In this document: piece by piece, positions 1 to 9,229 of the stretch
Layout of the letters: every line of letters starts with the position of its first letter
How positions within the stretch are numbered: position 1 is the first letter of the stretch
NCBI RefSeq assembly: GCF_016801985.1
Contig: NZ_JAEVLS010000003.1
Span: 186,001 to 250,000, forward strand
Direction of reading: 5' to 3'
DNA: 64,000 bases
Source: Steroidobacter gossypii
GTDB lineage: Bacteria; Pseudomonadota; Gammaproteobacteria; Steroidobacterales; Steroidobacteraceae
Notes under the pieces: generated by a model
Database searches by the model: none
The model's input: only the letters and a program-made list of their open reading frames with translations
Told to the model about the DNA's origin: nothing
Program-made: the position numbers and the translations under genes

Positions 1-854
1 ACGGGCCACTCGACCAACGGCTGCAACGATTCAAAGGCAGCTTCGATGCCTTTCGCTCCGCCATCGTGAACGAGCCGCGCGGCAGCGACACGGTCGTCGG
101 CGCTCTGCTGTGTAAGCCGCATCGTGAGGACTGCGACTTCGGTGTGCTGTACTTCAACAACGTCGGCTATCTCGGCATGTGCGGTCACGGGACCATCGGC
201 GTGGTCGTGTCGTTGGCGCACGCGGGCATGTTGAAGCCAGGTGAAATCAAGATCGACACACCGGTGGGCGCGGTCCACGCCAGGTTGCTTGCCGATGGCT
301 CGGTCACCATCGCGAACGTGCCTAGTTTCCGCAAGGCGCGCGCTGTGAGCGTCGATGTTCCAGGCTTGGGTCGCGTGACGGGCGACGTCGCATGGGGCGG
401 CAACTGGTTCTATCTGATGGAGTGGGCGTCGGCGCCGATCGAATTGCGGCATGTGGAGCAGCTCACCGATGTTTCCTGGCGAGTCAGACAGGCCGTCAAC
501 GCGCAGGGCTTCCCCGAAGTCGACCATGTCGAGTTGATGACGCCCTCGCACTCACATTCGGAGAAGCGTGGCCGCAACTTCGTGCTGTGCCCGGGCCGCG
601 CTTACGATCGCTCCCCGTGCGGCACGGGCACCAGTGCAAAGCTCGCTTGCCTCGCGGCCGACGGTCATCTGCAGGAAGGCGAGGAGTGGACGCAGGAAAG
701 CGTGCTCGGCAGCGTATTCACCGCAAGCTATCGCTGGCTCGATCGCGCCGCCGGAACCATCGCGCCCGAAATCACCGGCACCGCGTTCGTCACGGCGGAG
801 GCGAAGCTGCTGCTCGATCCCGCCGACCCGTTCTGCTGGGGAATTCGTTCCTAG
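1..854 (+). CDS. 4-hydroxyproline 2-epimerase (proline racemase family), 5'-truncated
   Basis: The reading frame is open from base 3, so the start lies before the window; 283 residues are visible, and the family is about 310-335. It should interconvert trans-4-hydroxy-L-proline and cis-4-hydroxy-D-proline without a cofactor, using two cysteines as acid/base. Both are present: MCGHGTIG near base 178 and DRSPCGTGTSA near base 610. The G-T after the first CGH is typical of the hydroxyproline epimerases rather than of proline racemase, and the second Cys excludes the dehydratase branch, where it is Thr. The next gene on the opposite strand is a D-amino acid oxidase whose stop codon overlaps this one, and a DHDPS-type deaminase follows, which supports a hydroxyproline pathway. 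Cytoplasmic. Confidence 0.9.
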   Translation, partial: GPLDQRLQRFKGSFDAFRSAIVNEPRGSDTVVGALLCKPHREDCDFGVLYFNNVGYLGMCGHGTIGVVVSLAHAGMLKPGEIKIDTPVGAVHARLLADGSVTIANVPSFRKARAVSVDVPGLGRVTGDVAWGGNWFYLMEWASAPIELRHVEQLTDVSWRVRQAVNAQGFPEVDHVELMTPSHSHSEKRGRNFVLCPGRAYDRSPCGTGTSAKLACLAADGHLQEGEEWTQESVLGSVFTASYRWLDRAAGTIAPEITGTAFVTAEAKLLLDPADPFCWGIRS

Positions 855-2101
855 GCGGCGGAGAAGCGCCCGATGTCGAATGGCCGCAGGTCGACCGTGG
901 GCAGCTGATTCCAGATCAGCTGCCCCACCAGCTCGGCGGTGATGGCAGCGAGCGTCAAACCGAGATGCTGGTGACCGAATGCGTACAGGATGTTCGGGGC
1001 GTCGGCGACGCGGCCGATCGCGGGCAGGTAATCGGGCAACGTGGGTCGGGCGCCCATCCATTCAACGGTCCCTGACTCGGGCTGCGGCTCGCAGGGCAAG
1101 CCGAGCTCGGCGATGTGATTCCGCAGGCGGTCCCATTTGCGTCGGTCAGGCGGCGCGTCCACGTTACCGAACTCGACAAAGCTCGCCGCGCGCAGGCCCG
1201 ACTCGAAACGAGTGACGATCATGGAGCGGTCCTCGAACACGAGCGGCGGCAGATCGGGCCAGCGATGGTTGGGCATCTGCAGGTGATAGCCGCGCTCGGC
1301 GATCAGCGGCACGCAATCGGCAAAGGGTTCGAGCAGTGCGCGCGATCGAACGCCCGCAGTGATGAGCACGAGATCGGCGGACAAACGTTTGCCATCCTCC
1401 AGCAACACGGCAGTGCCGGAGCCGCCATGTTCGATGGCGCGAGCCGCGCCTTGCACGAGTTCCACGCCGTGTTCGCGCAGCGATGCGCTGAGCAGGGCAT
1501 TCAATTTGGGAAGGTCGGCGATTTGACCTGTGTTCTCGAAGCGGATGCCTCCGCTCAAGGGACGCTTGATGAGTTGCGCCACTTCGCGCAGCTCGGCTTG
1601 ATCACATTCGTGAAAACGCGCGGTGCCAACATCAACGGAACGCCAGGAAGCGAGGCCGGCCGCAGCGGTGGCGGGCGATTCCCAGACCACGATGTGACCT
1701 TGTTCCAGCAGCACGCCCGGTGCGCCCAAGCTCGCAGCCAGCGTGCGCCAGGCGGGCATGGCCGCTGCAAGCAGGGAACGCAGAGCTGCGCGCCCTCGCT
1801 GCACGTGAGCCGCGGACGAAAATTTCGTCATGCGTAGCGCGAACGGCAGCCATCGACCGATCTGGCTCAATGGCAATCCGAGCGCGCCCCCGGCGCTGAA
1901 CAAGCGGCGGGGCGCGGAGCGGATCGTGGCCCAGGAGGCAAGCGGCTCGACCTGCTCGATGGCAATATGTCCGGCGTTGCCCCACGAGGCCGCCCGGAGC
2001 AGGTCCGAAGGATCGACCAGCGTGACCTGAAGATCTCCTGCGCGCAGGCGCAAAGCCGTGCTCGAGCCGATAATGCCGCCGCCGATGACAATGATCCGCA
2101 T
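851..2101 (-). CDS. FAD-dependent D-amino acid oxidase/dehydrogenase, probable D-hydroxyproline dehydrogenase
   Basis: A 416-residue DadA/DAO-family flavoprotein. The N-terminus MRIIVIGGGIIGSS is the dinucleotide-binding fold, and a glycine-containing FAD contact (GARPTLPDYLPAIG, then FGHQHLGLT) sits near the C-terminus. I chose ATG 2101 because the fold starts directly there; a 24-residue upstream extension to 2173 has no homology-like content. By context it should oxidise cis-4-hydroxy-D-proline to pyrroline-4-hydroxy-2-carboxylate, the step between the epimerase and the deaminase. Its stop overlaps the epimerase stop on the other strand, and it diverges from the deaminase gene at 2176. The substrate is inferred from neighbours; other D-amino acids are possible. 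Confidence 0.85.
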   Translation of the reverse strand: MRIIVIGGGIIGSSTALRLRAGDLQVTLVDPSDLLRAASWGNAGHIAIEQVEPLASWATIRSAPRRLFSAGGALGLPLSQIGRWLPFALRMTKFSSAAHVQRGRAALRSLLAAAMPAWRTLAASLGAPGVLLEQGHIVVWESPATAAAGLASWRSVDVGTARFHECDQAELREVAQLIKRPLSGGIRFENTGQIADLPKLNALLSASLREHGVELVQGAARAIEHGGSGTAVLLEDGKRLSADLVLITAGVRSRALLEPFADCVPLIAERGYHLQMPNHRWPDLPPLVFEDRSMIVTRFESGLRAASFVEFGNVDAPPDRRKWDRLRNHIAELGLPCEPQPESGTVEWMGARPTLPDYLPAIGRVADAPNILYAFGHQHLGLTLAAITAELVGQLIWNQLPTVDLRPFDIGRFSAA

Positions 2102-2175
2102 GCAACCTCTGTTGGATCTTGAGCGATTAGTAGATAATATACGATATACGTAACCTGCTCGACCACGAGGCAATC
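2102..2175. promoter_or_regulatory. Divergent promoter region with tandem ATATACG repeat
   Basis: This 74-base gap separates the oxidase (minus) from the deaminase (plus), so it must hold both promoters unless one lies inside a gene. A tandem direct repeat ATATACG-ATATACG lies at 2137-2150 in an AT-rich stretch unlike its surroundings. On the minus strand TATTAT (2134-2139) is a good -10 for the oxidase, about 33 bases before its ATG. On the plus strand GAGG at 2166-2169 serves as ribosome binding site for the ATG at 2176. The repeat overlaps both promoters and is a likely site for a shared regulator. No regulator gene is visible next to it. Confidence 0.5.
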
Positions 2176-3081
2176 ATGATCCCCACCTGGCAAGGCGTTT
2201 ATCCGGCGGCAACCACTCAATTCAAGCCGGATCTGTCGATCGACGTTGCGGACACTCAGCGCGTGGTGGATCACCTCATCAAGGATGGCGTGCACGGCAT
2301 CATCGCCATGGGCACGGTGGGTGAGAACAACTCGCTGGACGGCGATGAAAAGCGCACGCTGCTGCGCGCGGTGGTCGAAGCGGTCGCAGGCCGGGTGCCG
2401 GTGGTGACTGGCGTGTCCGAGTTCGATACGCGTCGTGCGGTGGCATACGCCAAGGACGCGCAGCGCGCTGGCGCCGACGGCCTGATGGTATTGCCGGCCA
2501 TGGTGTATGTGCCCACCGAAGAAGAGTTGATCTTTCACTTCCGCACGGTCGCCGAAGCCACCGACCTGCCGATCATGTTGTACAACAACCCGCCGGCCTA
2601 TCGGGTGAACATCACCAGCGGCGTGTTGCAGGCCTTGAGCGATGTAAAAAACATTGTCGCCATCAAGGAATCGGCGCCCGATCCGCGCCGGTTCACCGAT
2701 CTGATCAATGCGTTCGGCGACCGCTTCAAGCTGCTGGCGGGCCTGGACGACGTCGCCTTCGAAGGCCTCGTGCTGGGCGCGGTGGGCTGGGTATCGGGCC
2801 TGACGAATGCGTTCCCGCAGGAATCGATTCAGCTGGTGGAGGCTCTGCGTCGCAACGATCTGAACCGCGCGCGCGCCATCTATCGCTGGTTCATGCCGCT
2901 GCTGCACCTGGATGCCGAGCACGATCTGGTGCAATCGATCAAACTCGCCGAGCAGATCATGGGGCGCGGCTCGGAACGCGTGCGTCCGCCTCGCTTGCCG
3001 CTGTCCGGCGCGCGGCGTAAAGCGGTCACAGCCCTGGTGGAGCAGGCCGCAGCAACACGCCCGAGCATGCAAGCCTCATAG
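2176..3081 (+). CDS. DHDPS-family lyase, probable pyrroline-4-hydroxy-2-carboxylate deaminase
   Basis: A 301-residue class I aldolase-type TIM barrel of the dihydrodipicolinate synthase/N-acetylneuraminate lyase family, with normal length. The Schiff-base lysine lies in IVAIKES (about residue 164) and the family tyrosine in MLYNNPPAY (about residue 136). A GxxGE-type segment (GTVGENNSL) follows the first strands. True DapA is usually not clustered with an epimerase and a D-amino acid oxidase; in hydroxyproline operons a member of this family deaminates pyrroline-4-hydroxy-2-carboxylate to alpha-ketoglutarate semialdehyde, and that is the inferred role. The dehydrogenase for the last step is not in the window. 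The permease follows 56 bases downstream on the same strand. Confidence 0.8.
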   Translation: MIPTWQGVYPAATTQFKPDLSIDVADTQRVVDHLIKDGVHGIIAMGTVGENNSLDGDEKRTLLRAVVEAVAGRVPVVTGVSEFDTRRAVAYAKDAQRAGADGLMVLPAMVYVPTEEELIFHFRTVAEATDLPIMLYNNPPAYRVNITSGVLQALSDVKNIVAIKESAPDPRRFTDLINAFGDRFKLLAGLDDVAFEGLVLGAVGWVSGLTNAFPQESIQLVEALRRNDLNRARAIYRWFMPLLHLDAEHDLVQSIKLAEQIMGRGSERVRPPRLPLSGARRKAVTALVEQAAATRPSMQAS

Positions 3082-3137
3082 CCCTGAACCGGCGCCAAGT
3101 TGCCGCAATCGTCACAACCGGACTTAAGGGGAAGAGC

Positions 3138-4565
3138 TTGGGCATATTCGGTTCGCGTAAACCGCTGCAATCCGGGGCGGTCGCCGAGGAAGGCACGCGC
3201 TTGGCCAAGACGCTGAGCTGGCCGCACCTGATCGCCCTGGGCGTCGGTGCGATCGTGGGGACGGGCATCTACACGTTGACCGGCGTCGGCGCAGACCGCG
3301 CCGGTCCCGCGGTGATCGTGGCCTTTGCCATCGCCGGAGCAGTCTGTGCATGCGCCGCTCTGGCCTACGCCGAAGTGGCCACGCTCATGCCGACGGCGGG
3401 CGGCGCCTACACCTATACTTACATAGCCATCGGCGAGCGGCTCGCATGGATCGTGGGATGGAGCTTGATCCTCGAATATTCGCTCGCTTGTAGCACTGTT
3501 GCGGTCGGATGGTCGGCCTACCTCGTGGGCTGGTTGCAAAGCGCAGGCATCGAGTTGCCAGCCGCCCTATTGAATGGACCTCATGCGGGCGGCATCGTGA
3601 ACTTGCCCGCCGTGCTCGTCGCCCTGGTGATTGCAGGCATGCTCATCATGGGCACGCGCGAGAGCGCGACGTTCAACATCCTGCTGGTGGTGATCAAGCT
3701 CACGGCGCTGGCGTGCTTCGTCGCGCTCGCGCTGCCGGCATTCAACGGTGAGAACCTGCAACCGTTCATGCCTTATGGATTCACCAGTCATGTCGAGGGC
3801 GGCGAGGTCCGAGGCGTGATGGCGGCAGCGGCCATCGTGTTCTTCGCGTTCTATGGTTTCGATGCGGTCGCCACCTCGGCGGAGGAGGCTAAGAATCCGG
3901 GCCGCGATCTGAAGATCGGCATCATCGGCTCGATGGCCGTGTGCACCTTGATCTACATGCTGGTGGCGATCTCCGCGGTCGCTTCGGTCAACCATACCGA
4001 ATTGGCCGCGTCCGCCGAGCCGCTGGCCTATGTGTTGCGCACGTTGAATCATCCGTTCGCCGCCTGGGCCATCGGGCTGGCGGCGTTGATCGCGTTGCCT
4101 TCGGTGATTCTGGTGATGATGTATGGCCAGAGCCGTATCTTCTTCGTGATGGCCCGCGATGGTCTGCTGCCGCGGCGCCTGAGCGCAGTGTCTTCGCGTA
4201 CTGGTACGCCGGTGCTGATCACTGCGGTCACTGGCGTTTTCGTGGCCGCCGCGGCGGGCTTGTTCCGGCTCGATGAAATCGCTGAGCTCGCGAACGCGGG
4301 CACCTTGCTCGCTTTCGTGACCACTGCGGCGTCGATGATGGTGCTGCGTCGTACTGCACCCGAGCTGCCGCGCGTGTTTCGTTGTCCCGCGCCCATGCTG
4401 ATCGGTACGCTGGCCATCCTTGGCTGCGCCTATCTGTTCTTCAGCCTGCCGGCGTTGACCATCCAGCGGTTCCTGTTGTGGAACGCCATCGGCTTCGCGA
4501 TCTATCTGGCGCTGCAAGCATTTCGGCAGAACCGAGTGGCAGCCGCATCCGATGCCGGTGGCTGA
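3138..4565 (+). CDS. APC-family amino acid permease (TTG start)
   Basis: A 475-residue inner-membrane transporter with about 12 hydrophobic segments and the APC signature GVGAIVGTGIYTLTG in the first helix. It resembles the cationic amino acid transporter/YfnA branch of the amino acid-polyamine-organocation superfamily. The start is TTG at 3138, placed just after a purine-rich AAGGGGAAG (3126-3134); no ATG precedes the first membrane helix. It is the third plus-strand gene of the hydroxyproline cluster and probably imports the substrate (hydroxyproline, proline or a related amino acid); specificity cannot be read from sequence. It runs nearly into the convergent gene at 4575. Confidence 0.85.
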   Translation: MGIFGSRKPLQSGAVAEEGTRLAKTLSWPHLIALGVGAIVGTGIYTLTGVGADRAGPAVIVAFAIAGAVCACAALAYAEVATLMPTAGGAYTYTYIAIGERLAWIVGWSLILEYSLACSTVAVGWSAYLVGWLQSAGIELPAALLNGPHAGGIVNLPAVLVALVIAGMLIMGTRESATFNILLVVIKLTALACFVALALPAFNGENLQPFMPYGFTSHVEGGEVRGVMAAAAIVFFAFYGFDAVATSAEEAKNPGRDLKIGIIGSMAVCTLIYMLVAISAVASVNHTELAASAEPLAYVLRTLNHPFAAWAIGLAALIALPSVILVMMYGQSRIFFVMARDGLLPRRLSAVSSRTGTPVLITAVTGVFVAAAAGLFRLDEIAELANAGTLLAFVTTAASMMVLRRTAPELPRVFRCPAPMLIGTLAILGCAYLFFSLPALTIQRFLLWNAIGFAIYLALQAFRQNRVAAASDAGG

Positions 4566-4574
4566 CGGGCTCGC

Positions 4575-5009
4575 TCACTGGGAGGGGCACGTGCCGATGA
4601 GCCTGCCGGTGAGGCGTTGAGAGAACGTCATGTTCTTGCCGCCGAGTGTTACATCGAGCGTGCCGCGGATGTGGCGGTCGCCGATTTGCCAGGTTGCTGT
4701 GCCGGTGGTGCCCGACGAGTTCTCACACAGCAGGACGTAGGCGATGGTTGCTTCGTCGGTGATTTGCTCGTGTAACTTGCAGCCTGCGAGTGGAGGCTGC
4801 TGAAGAACAGGGAAGGCCGCTGCGAGATCCTCGCGGGTCAGGCATCGCTGCGTACGTGAGACGGCGTAGCGCAGATTCTCTTCCAGGTGAGGCATGCTCG
4901 TTGCGACAGTGACGTCGTAGAGCCGCGCCGGACCGCTCGTGTCGGAAACTAGCGGTCGCGGCAAGGCGGCGAGAGCCAGCAGAAAACACCAGCGCCACAT
5001 CGTCAGCAA
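4575..5009 (-). CDS. Exported DUF3617-like protein
   Basis: 144 residues with an N-terminal signal peptide (WRWCFLLALAALPRPLVS) and four or five cysteines in the mature part. The pattern of a Y-D-V-T-V strand, a Q-R-C-L-T segment and a later G-C-K motif resembles the DUF3617 family of small periplasmic proteins; this assignment is from memory of the family pattern and is tentative. A second possible start, ATG at 5000, leaves the signal peptide intact. No function is known. It converges with the permease and stands alone, diverging from the NAD salvage operon. Confidence 0.6.
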   Translation of the reverse strand: MLTMWRWCFLLALAALPRPLVSDTSGPARLYDVTVATSMPHLEENLRYAVSRTQRCLTREDLAAAFPVLQQPPLAGCKLHEQITDEATIAYVLLCENSSGTTGTATWQIGDRHIRGTLDVTLGGKNMTFSQRLTGRLIGTCPSQ

Positions 5010-5153
5010 AGCCTCCGAGCCGGACTCGTAAAACCTGCGCGATCCTGTTTATACCCCGAGTCGCAGCCCCGGTACCCTCCGGTTGTTGCGGAACTCGGCG
5101 GTCGGGCTGTCCACCAACGGTGTTAAGGTTTGACATCGGTTGGAGCAGCGATC

Positions 5154-5963
5154 ATGCACACACTTCTGATCATCGATCCCCAGAACGACTTCTGCGAACC
5201 CCGGGGAACCCTGTTCGTGCCCGGCGCGGGCGAGGACATGCAGCGGTTGGCGAGTTTCGTCCGATCCGCCCGCGGAGGGCTAAAGGAGGTGGTGATTACG
5301 CTGGACTCCCACCCCAGCATCGCCATCGAGCGTCCGACGTTCTGGAAGCGCGGCGACGGTCAGCCGGTCGCTCCTTTCACGCAGATCACTCATGCGCAGG
5401 TGGCGGCCGGCGACTACACCCCCATCGATGCCTCGTTGCGGCCGCAAGTTTTGAGCTATCTGCAGACCTTGGAGGCGCAGGGCCGGTATAAATTGATGGT
5501 CTGGCCCGTGCACTGTGTGATCGGCGCATGGGGTCACAATATCCATGGCGCCGTGCTCGAGGCCGTCGGCGAGTGGGAGTTTCAGGTGCAGCGTGGAGCT
5601 TTCAAGGTGCTCAAAGGTCAAAATCCGCTGACGGAGCAGTACAGCGCGGTGCGCGCCGAGGTGCCCTTGCCTGACGATCCGCGCACACAGACCAATCATC
5701 AGCTGATCGAGAAGTGCCGGCCGGGCGCAGGGCTGTTGCTGGTGGCGGGCGAGGCCGCGAGCCACTGTGTGGCCGCGACCCTCGATCACTTGTTCGAAGA
5801 ATTCACCGCTGACGAGATCGAGCGTGTGGTGCTGCTCGAGGATTGCATGAGCCCGGTCTCCGGCTTCGAAGCGCACGCCGCGGCCTGCTATGAGCGGACG
5901 CTGGCGCGCGGCGCCAGGAGGTCGAGCAGCGCTCAGGCCCTCACCGAAATGTTCCGACCATAA
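5154..5963 (+). CDS. Nicotinamidase-like cysteine hydrolase (isochorismatase superfamily)
   Basis: 269 residues, cytoplasmic. The catalytic triad of nicotinamidases is visible: Asp in [10 protein letters not shown] (about residue 8), Lys in RGAFKVLKG, and Cys in [12 protein letters not shown]. The metal-site residues lie in LDSHPS and WPVHCV. I chose ATG 5154, which follows GGAG, over an in-frame TTG at 5130. The predicted reaction is nicotinamide to nicotinate plus ammonia, feeding the nicotinate phosphoribosyltransferase encoded 17 bases downstream. The protein is longer than E. coli PncA (about 213 residues), with inserts, so a related amide substrate is possible, but the operon context favours NAD salvage. 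Confidence 0.8.
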   Translation: MHTLLIIDPQNDFCEPRGTLFVPGAGEDMQRLASFVRSARGGLKEVVITLDSHPSIAIERPTFWKRGDGQPVAPFTQITHAQVAAGDYTPIDASLRPQVLSYLQTLEAQGRYKLMVWPVHCVIGAWGHNIHGAVLEAVGEWEFQVQRGAFKVLKGQNPLTEQYSAVRAEVPLPDDPRTQTNHQLIEKCRPGAGLLLVAGEAASHCVAATLDHLFEEFTADEIERVVLLEDCMSPVSGFEAHAAACYERTLARGARRSSSAQALTEMFRP

Positions 5964-5980
5964 GCCCTGGCGGGTCTCCC

Positions 5981-7252
5981 ATGTTCACCCCCATCATTCA
6001 CTCGCTGCTCGATACCGATCTTTACAAGCTGACCATGCTGTCGCCGATACTGCATCGGTTTCCGGCCAATCAGGCGGTTTACAGCTTCGTCTGCCGCAAT
6101 ACCCCGCAGTATGCGCTGGCAAGCCTGCAAGCAGACGTCGAGGCGCAGCTCGACCATCTGTGCACGCTCAACTACACCGAAGAAGAGCTCGAGTACCTCG
6201 CGACCAAGTCGTACTTCAAGAGCGACTTCATCGATTTCCTGCGCATCTTTCATTTCCAGCGGCGTTACATCACCGTCAGCACCGAGGGCGACACGCTCAA
6301 GATCGTGGCGCGAGGCCCGCAGATCCACGTGATGGGCTTCGAAATTTTCGTGCTCTCGATCGTGAACGAACTGTACTTTCGCCGCTTCAACTCACCGGAG
6401 ACCATCGAAGAGGGGCGTAAGCGGCTCGCCGAGAAGATTCGCATTCTGCGCGAGTTCCGTTCACAGCCGCCGGTCGCACGGGTCTCGCCGCCCAACCTGT
6501 TGCAGTTCGCGAACGGCACCAGCGCGCCGATCGAGGCGGCCGGCGTGCGAGCGGTCAAGCATCCGTTTCAGTTCTTCGACTTTGGCACGCGGCGTCGATT
6601 CTCACGCGAATGGCACGAGGAAATGGTCACGACGTTTGCTCGCGAAGTGCCGCAGTACTTCAAAGGCACCTCGAACGTGCATCTCGCCAGGAAGTACGGC
6701 TTGACCGCCATGGGCACCATGGCTCACGAGTATCTGCAAACCTTCCAGGCCGTGGGAGTGCAGTTGAGGAATTTCCAGAAGGAAGCGCTGGAAGCCTGGG
6801 TCCAGGAATATCGCGGCGACCTCGGCGTGGCATTGACCGACGTGGTCGGCATGGACGCCTTCATCTCCGACTTCGACCTCTACTTCGCCAAGCTGTTCGA
6901 CGGTCTGCGCCACGATTCCGGCGATCCGGTCGTGTGGGGCGAAAAAGCGCTGGCGCACTACCAGCGGTTGCGCATCGATCCCCACACCAAACGTCTGGTG
7001 TTCTCCGACGGGCTCAATATTCCCAAGGCGCTGGCGCTCTATGAATATTTCGCCGACCGGGTGCAGTGTGGCTTCGGCATCGGCACCGACCTGTCCAACG
7101 ACATGGGCGTGCCGGCGCTGAACATCGTCATGAAACTTACCGAGTGCAACGGCCAGCCGGTCGCCAAGCTCTCCGACACGCCGGGCAAGACGTTGTGCTC
7201 GGATGAGACGTTTCTTGCCTATCTGCGTCAGGTCTTCAAACGCGCTGCATGA
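5981..7252 (+). CDS. pncB: Nicotinate phosphoribosyltransferase
   Basis: 423 residues, close to the usual length of the PncB branch. It should convert nicotinate and PRPP (with ATP hydrolysis) to nicotinate mononucleotide. Characteristic segments are [10 protein letters not shown] near the N-terminus, [11 protein letters not shown] around residue 200, [13 protein letters not shown], and the phosphate-binding [12 protein letters not shown] near residue 310, followed by FSDGLN and [10 protein letters not shown]. It is the middle gene of an operon, 17 bases after the nicotinamidase-like gene and 11 bases before the NadM-Nudix gene. No NAD-responsive regulator (NrtR, NadQ) is nearby. Confidence 0.93.
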   Translation: MFTPIIHSLLDTDLYKLTMLSPILHRFPANQAVYSFVCRNTPQYALASLQADVEAQLDHLCTLNYTEEELEYLATKSYFKSDFIDFLRIFHFQRRYITVSTEGDTLKIVARGPQIHVMGFEIFVLSIVNELYFRRFNSPETIEEGRKRLAEKIRILREFRSQPPVARVSPPNLLQFANGTSAPIEAAGVRAVKHPFQFFDFGTRRRFSREWHEEMVTTFAREVPQYFKGTSNVHLARKYGLTAMGTMAHEYLQTFQAVGVQLRNFQKEALEAWVQEYRGDLGVALTDVVGMDAFISDFDLYFAKLFDGLRHDSGDPVVWGEKALAHYQRLRIDPHTKRLVFSDGLNIPKALALYEYFADRVQCGFGIGTDLSNDMGVPALNIVMKLTECNGQPVAKLSDTPGKTLCSDETFLAYLRQVFKRAA

Positions 7253-7263
7253 GCAGGTGATCC

Positions 7264-8286
7264 ATGAACCCCAACGTCGCCGTCATCATTGGCCGATTCC
7301 AGATCCTGCAGCGGGGACATGGCACGCTGTTGAAGGCGGCGCTCGCTCTCGCGCCTCGCGTGCTCATCGTGATCGGCTCTGCGTTTCGAGCGCGCGATGC
7401 TCAGAATCCTTTTACCTGGGAGGAGCGCAAACAGCAGTTCGAAGCGGTGCTGAGTAAAGAGCACAGGGAGCGCGTCGAGTTCCTGCCGGTGCGCGACTAT
7501 TACGACGATCAACGCTGGGGCGACGCGGTGCGTGCGGGCCTGGAGCGCTTTGCGGGTCGCGGCGCTCGAGTGACCCTGGTGGGATTCAAGAAGGATCGCA
7601 CGTCGGGTTATCTCGATGCCTTCCCGGGCTGGACCGTGCATGAGGTCGAGCCGCAGTTCGACATCAACGCGAGCGATCTGCGTCGTGTGTACTTCGAAAG
7701 CACCAGCTTGTCGGCGGCGCTGACGGTCATCGGCAACTACGTCGAGCCTGGCGTGCGTGACTACCTGGAAGCCTGGGCGCAGCTGCCTGCCTATCGCCAA
7801 TGCCAGGCGGAGCATCGTGCGGTCGCCGAGTATCGCGAGAAGTACACGGCGCCATTTTATTTGACGGCGGATTCGGTCGTGACGACGCAGGATCATGTGC
7901 TGTTGATCAAGCGCGGCGGCACTATCGGTCACGGCTTGTGGGCGCTGCCCGGCGGATTCGTCGATGCCTGGGAACGTTTCTACCCGGCAGCGGTTCGCGA
8001 GCTGGCGGAGGAGACGGGTTACAAACCCCATCCTGCGCAGCTGCGCGCTGCGCTGAAAGCGTCGGCCGTATTCGATCATCCCGCCCGCTCTGCTCGCGGA
8101 CGGATCATCACCAATGCATTTCATTTCGATCTCAAGGATGCGGAGTTCCCGGATGTGCAGGGGGCGGATGACGCGAAGCTCGCGCAGTGGGTGCCGATCG
8201 CACAGCTGCCGTCGCTCGAACCGCAACTGTTCGAAGATCACGCCTGCATCCTCGATCACTTCCTCGGGCTCTATCCCGCACCATGA
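7264..8286 (+). CDS. nadM: Bifunctional nicotinamide-nucleotide adenylyltransferase/Nudix hydrolase
   Basis: 340 residues with two domains. Residues 5-175 are a nucleotidyltransferase of the NadM type (VIIGRFQILQRGH, then NPFTWEER and INASDLRR), which joins a mononucleotide to AMP. Residues 195-335 are a Nudix hydrolase with a complete box: Gly, five residues, Glu, seven residues, RELAEETGY, in the segment after ALPGG. This fusion is known to make NAD and cleave ADP-ribose. The first histidine of the usual HxGH is Gln16 here, with His19 kept; this may alter the transferase step. Last gene of the salvage operon; the start ATG lies 11 bases after the pncB stop. Confidence 0.9.
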   Translation: MNPNVAVIIGRFQILQRGHGTLLKAALALAPRVLIVIGSAFRARDAQNPFTWEERKQQFEAVLSKEHRERVEFLPVRDYYDDQRWGDAVRAGLERFAGRGARVTLVGFKKDRTSGYLDAFPGWTVHEVEPQFDINASDLRRVYFESTSLSAALTVIGNYVEPGVRDYLEAWAQLPAYRQCQAEHRAVAEYREKYTAPFYLTADSVVTTQDHVLLIKRGGTIGHGLWALPGGFVDAWERFYPAAVRELAEETGYKPHPAQLRAALKASAVFDHPARSARGRIITNAFHFDLKDAEFPDVQGADDAKLAQWVPIAQLPSLEPQLFEDHACILDHFLGLYPAP

Positions 8287-8396
8287 TCGATCGCCAGCTG
8301 CGCTCCTGACGCGCTACGGCGAGCACGCAGGTCCAATATCGAGTTTCAGATTGCGGCGCATACTCCCTCGCAATCCATGGCGCGAGGTGAGCGGAT

Positions 8397-9224
8397 ATGA
8401 GCACGATCACGACCAAAGACGGAGTAGAGATCTACTATAAGGATTGGGGCAGCGGGCAGCCCATTGTGTTCCATCACGGCTGGCCGTTGTCGGCGGACGA
8501 TTGGGACGCGCAGATGATGTTCTTCCTGGAGCGCGGCTATCGAGTGATCGCACATGATCGCCGTGGTCATGGTCGATCGAGTCAGACCGCGACCGGCAAC
8601 GACATGGATACCTACGCCGCCGATATGGCGCAGCTCGCCGCTCACCTGGATCTGCGCGATGCAATTCACGTCGGGCATTCCACTGGCGGCGGCGAAGTCA
8701 CTCGCTACGTCGCGAGGTATGGCGCTGGACGTGTGGCCAAGGCGGTATTGATCGGCGCGGTGCCTCCGGTCATGGTGAAATCCGCGAAGAATCCTGGCGG
8801 GTTGCCCATCGAAGTATTCGATGGCTTCCGCGCCGCTCTCGTGGCGAACCGCGCCCAGTTCTTCCGTGATATTCCAGCCGGACCCTTCTATGGTTTCAAT
8901 CGCCCGGGCGCCACGCCGTCGCAAGGTGTGATCGACAACTGGTGGCGGCAGGGAATGATGGGCGGCGCGAAGGCGCACTACGACTGCATCAAAGCATTCT
9001 CCGAGACCGACTTCACCGAAGACCTGCAGTCGATCAGCGTGCCGGTGCTCGTCATGCACGGCGACGACGATCAGATCGTGCCGTTCGCGGACTCGGCGCC
9101 GCTTTCCGCCAAGCTGCTCAAAAATGCCACGTTGCAGGTGTACCCTGGACTGCCGCATGGCGTCTGCACGACTCATCCGGACATCGTCAACCGGGATCTG
9201 CTGGCCTTCATCGAAGGGAAATGA
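8397..9224 (+). CDS. Alpha/beta hydrolase, arylesterase/non-haem chloroperoxidase type
   Basis: 275 residues of the cofactor-free chloroperoxidase/arylesterase subfamily. The nucleophile Ser is in VGHSTGGGE (about residue 97), the acid Asp in [12 protein letters not shown], and the His in [11 protein letters not shown]. The oxyanion segment [11 protein letters not shown] is typical. A good ribosome binding site (GAGGTGAG) precedes the ATG. No signal peptide, so cytoplasmic. Such enzymes hydrolyse aryl or lactone esters and show perhydrolase activity in vitro; the natural substrate is unknown. The gene is probably a separate unit from the NAD operon (110-base gap) and ends at a pair of strong hairpins. 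Confidence 0.87.
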   Translation: MSTITTKDGVEIYYKDWGSGQPIVFHHGWPLSADDWDAQMMFFLERGYRVIAHDRRGHGRSSQTATGNDMDTYAADMAQLAAHLDLRDAIHVGHSTGGGEVTRYVARYGAGRVAKAVLIGAVPPVMVKSAKNPGGLPIEVFDGFRAALVANRAQFFRDIPAGPFYGFNRPGATPSQGVIDNWWRQGMMGGAKAHYDCIKAFSETDFTEDLQSISVPVLVMHGDDDQIVPFADSAPLSAKLLKNATLQVYPGLPHGVCTTHPDIVNRDLLAFIEGK

Positions 9225-9229
9225 ATGAG

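Noticed and set aside
1867-3072. 401-codon minus-strand frame opposite the DHDPS-family gene
   Set aside because: It runs through the divergent promoter and antisense to a clear class I aldolase; no supporting start or motif.
2176-3081. Annotation as dapA (lysine biosynthesis)
   Set aside because: Fold and Schiff-base Lys fit, but the neighbours are hydroxyproline-type genes; the deaminase role is the better explanation.
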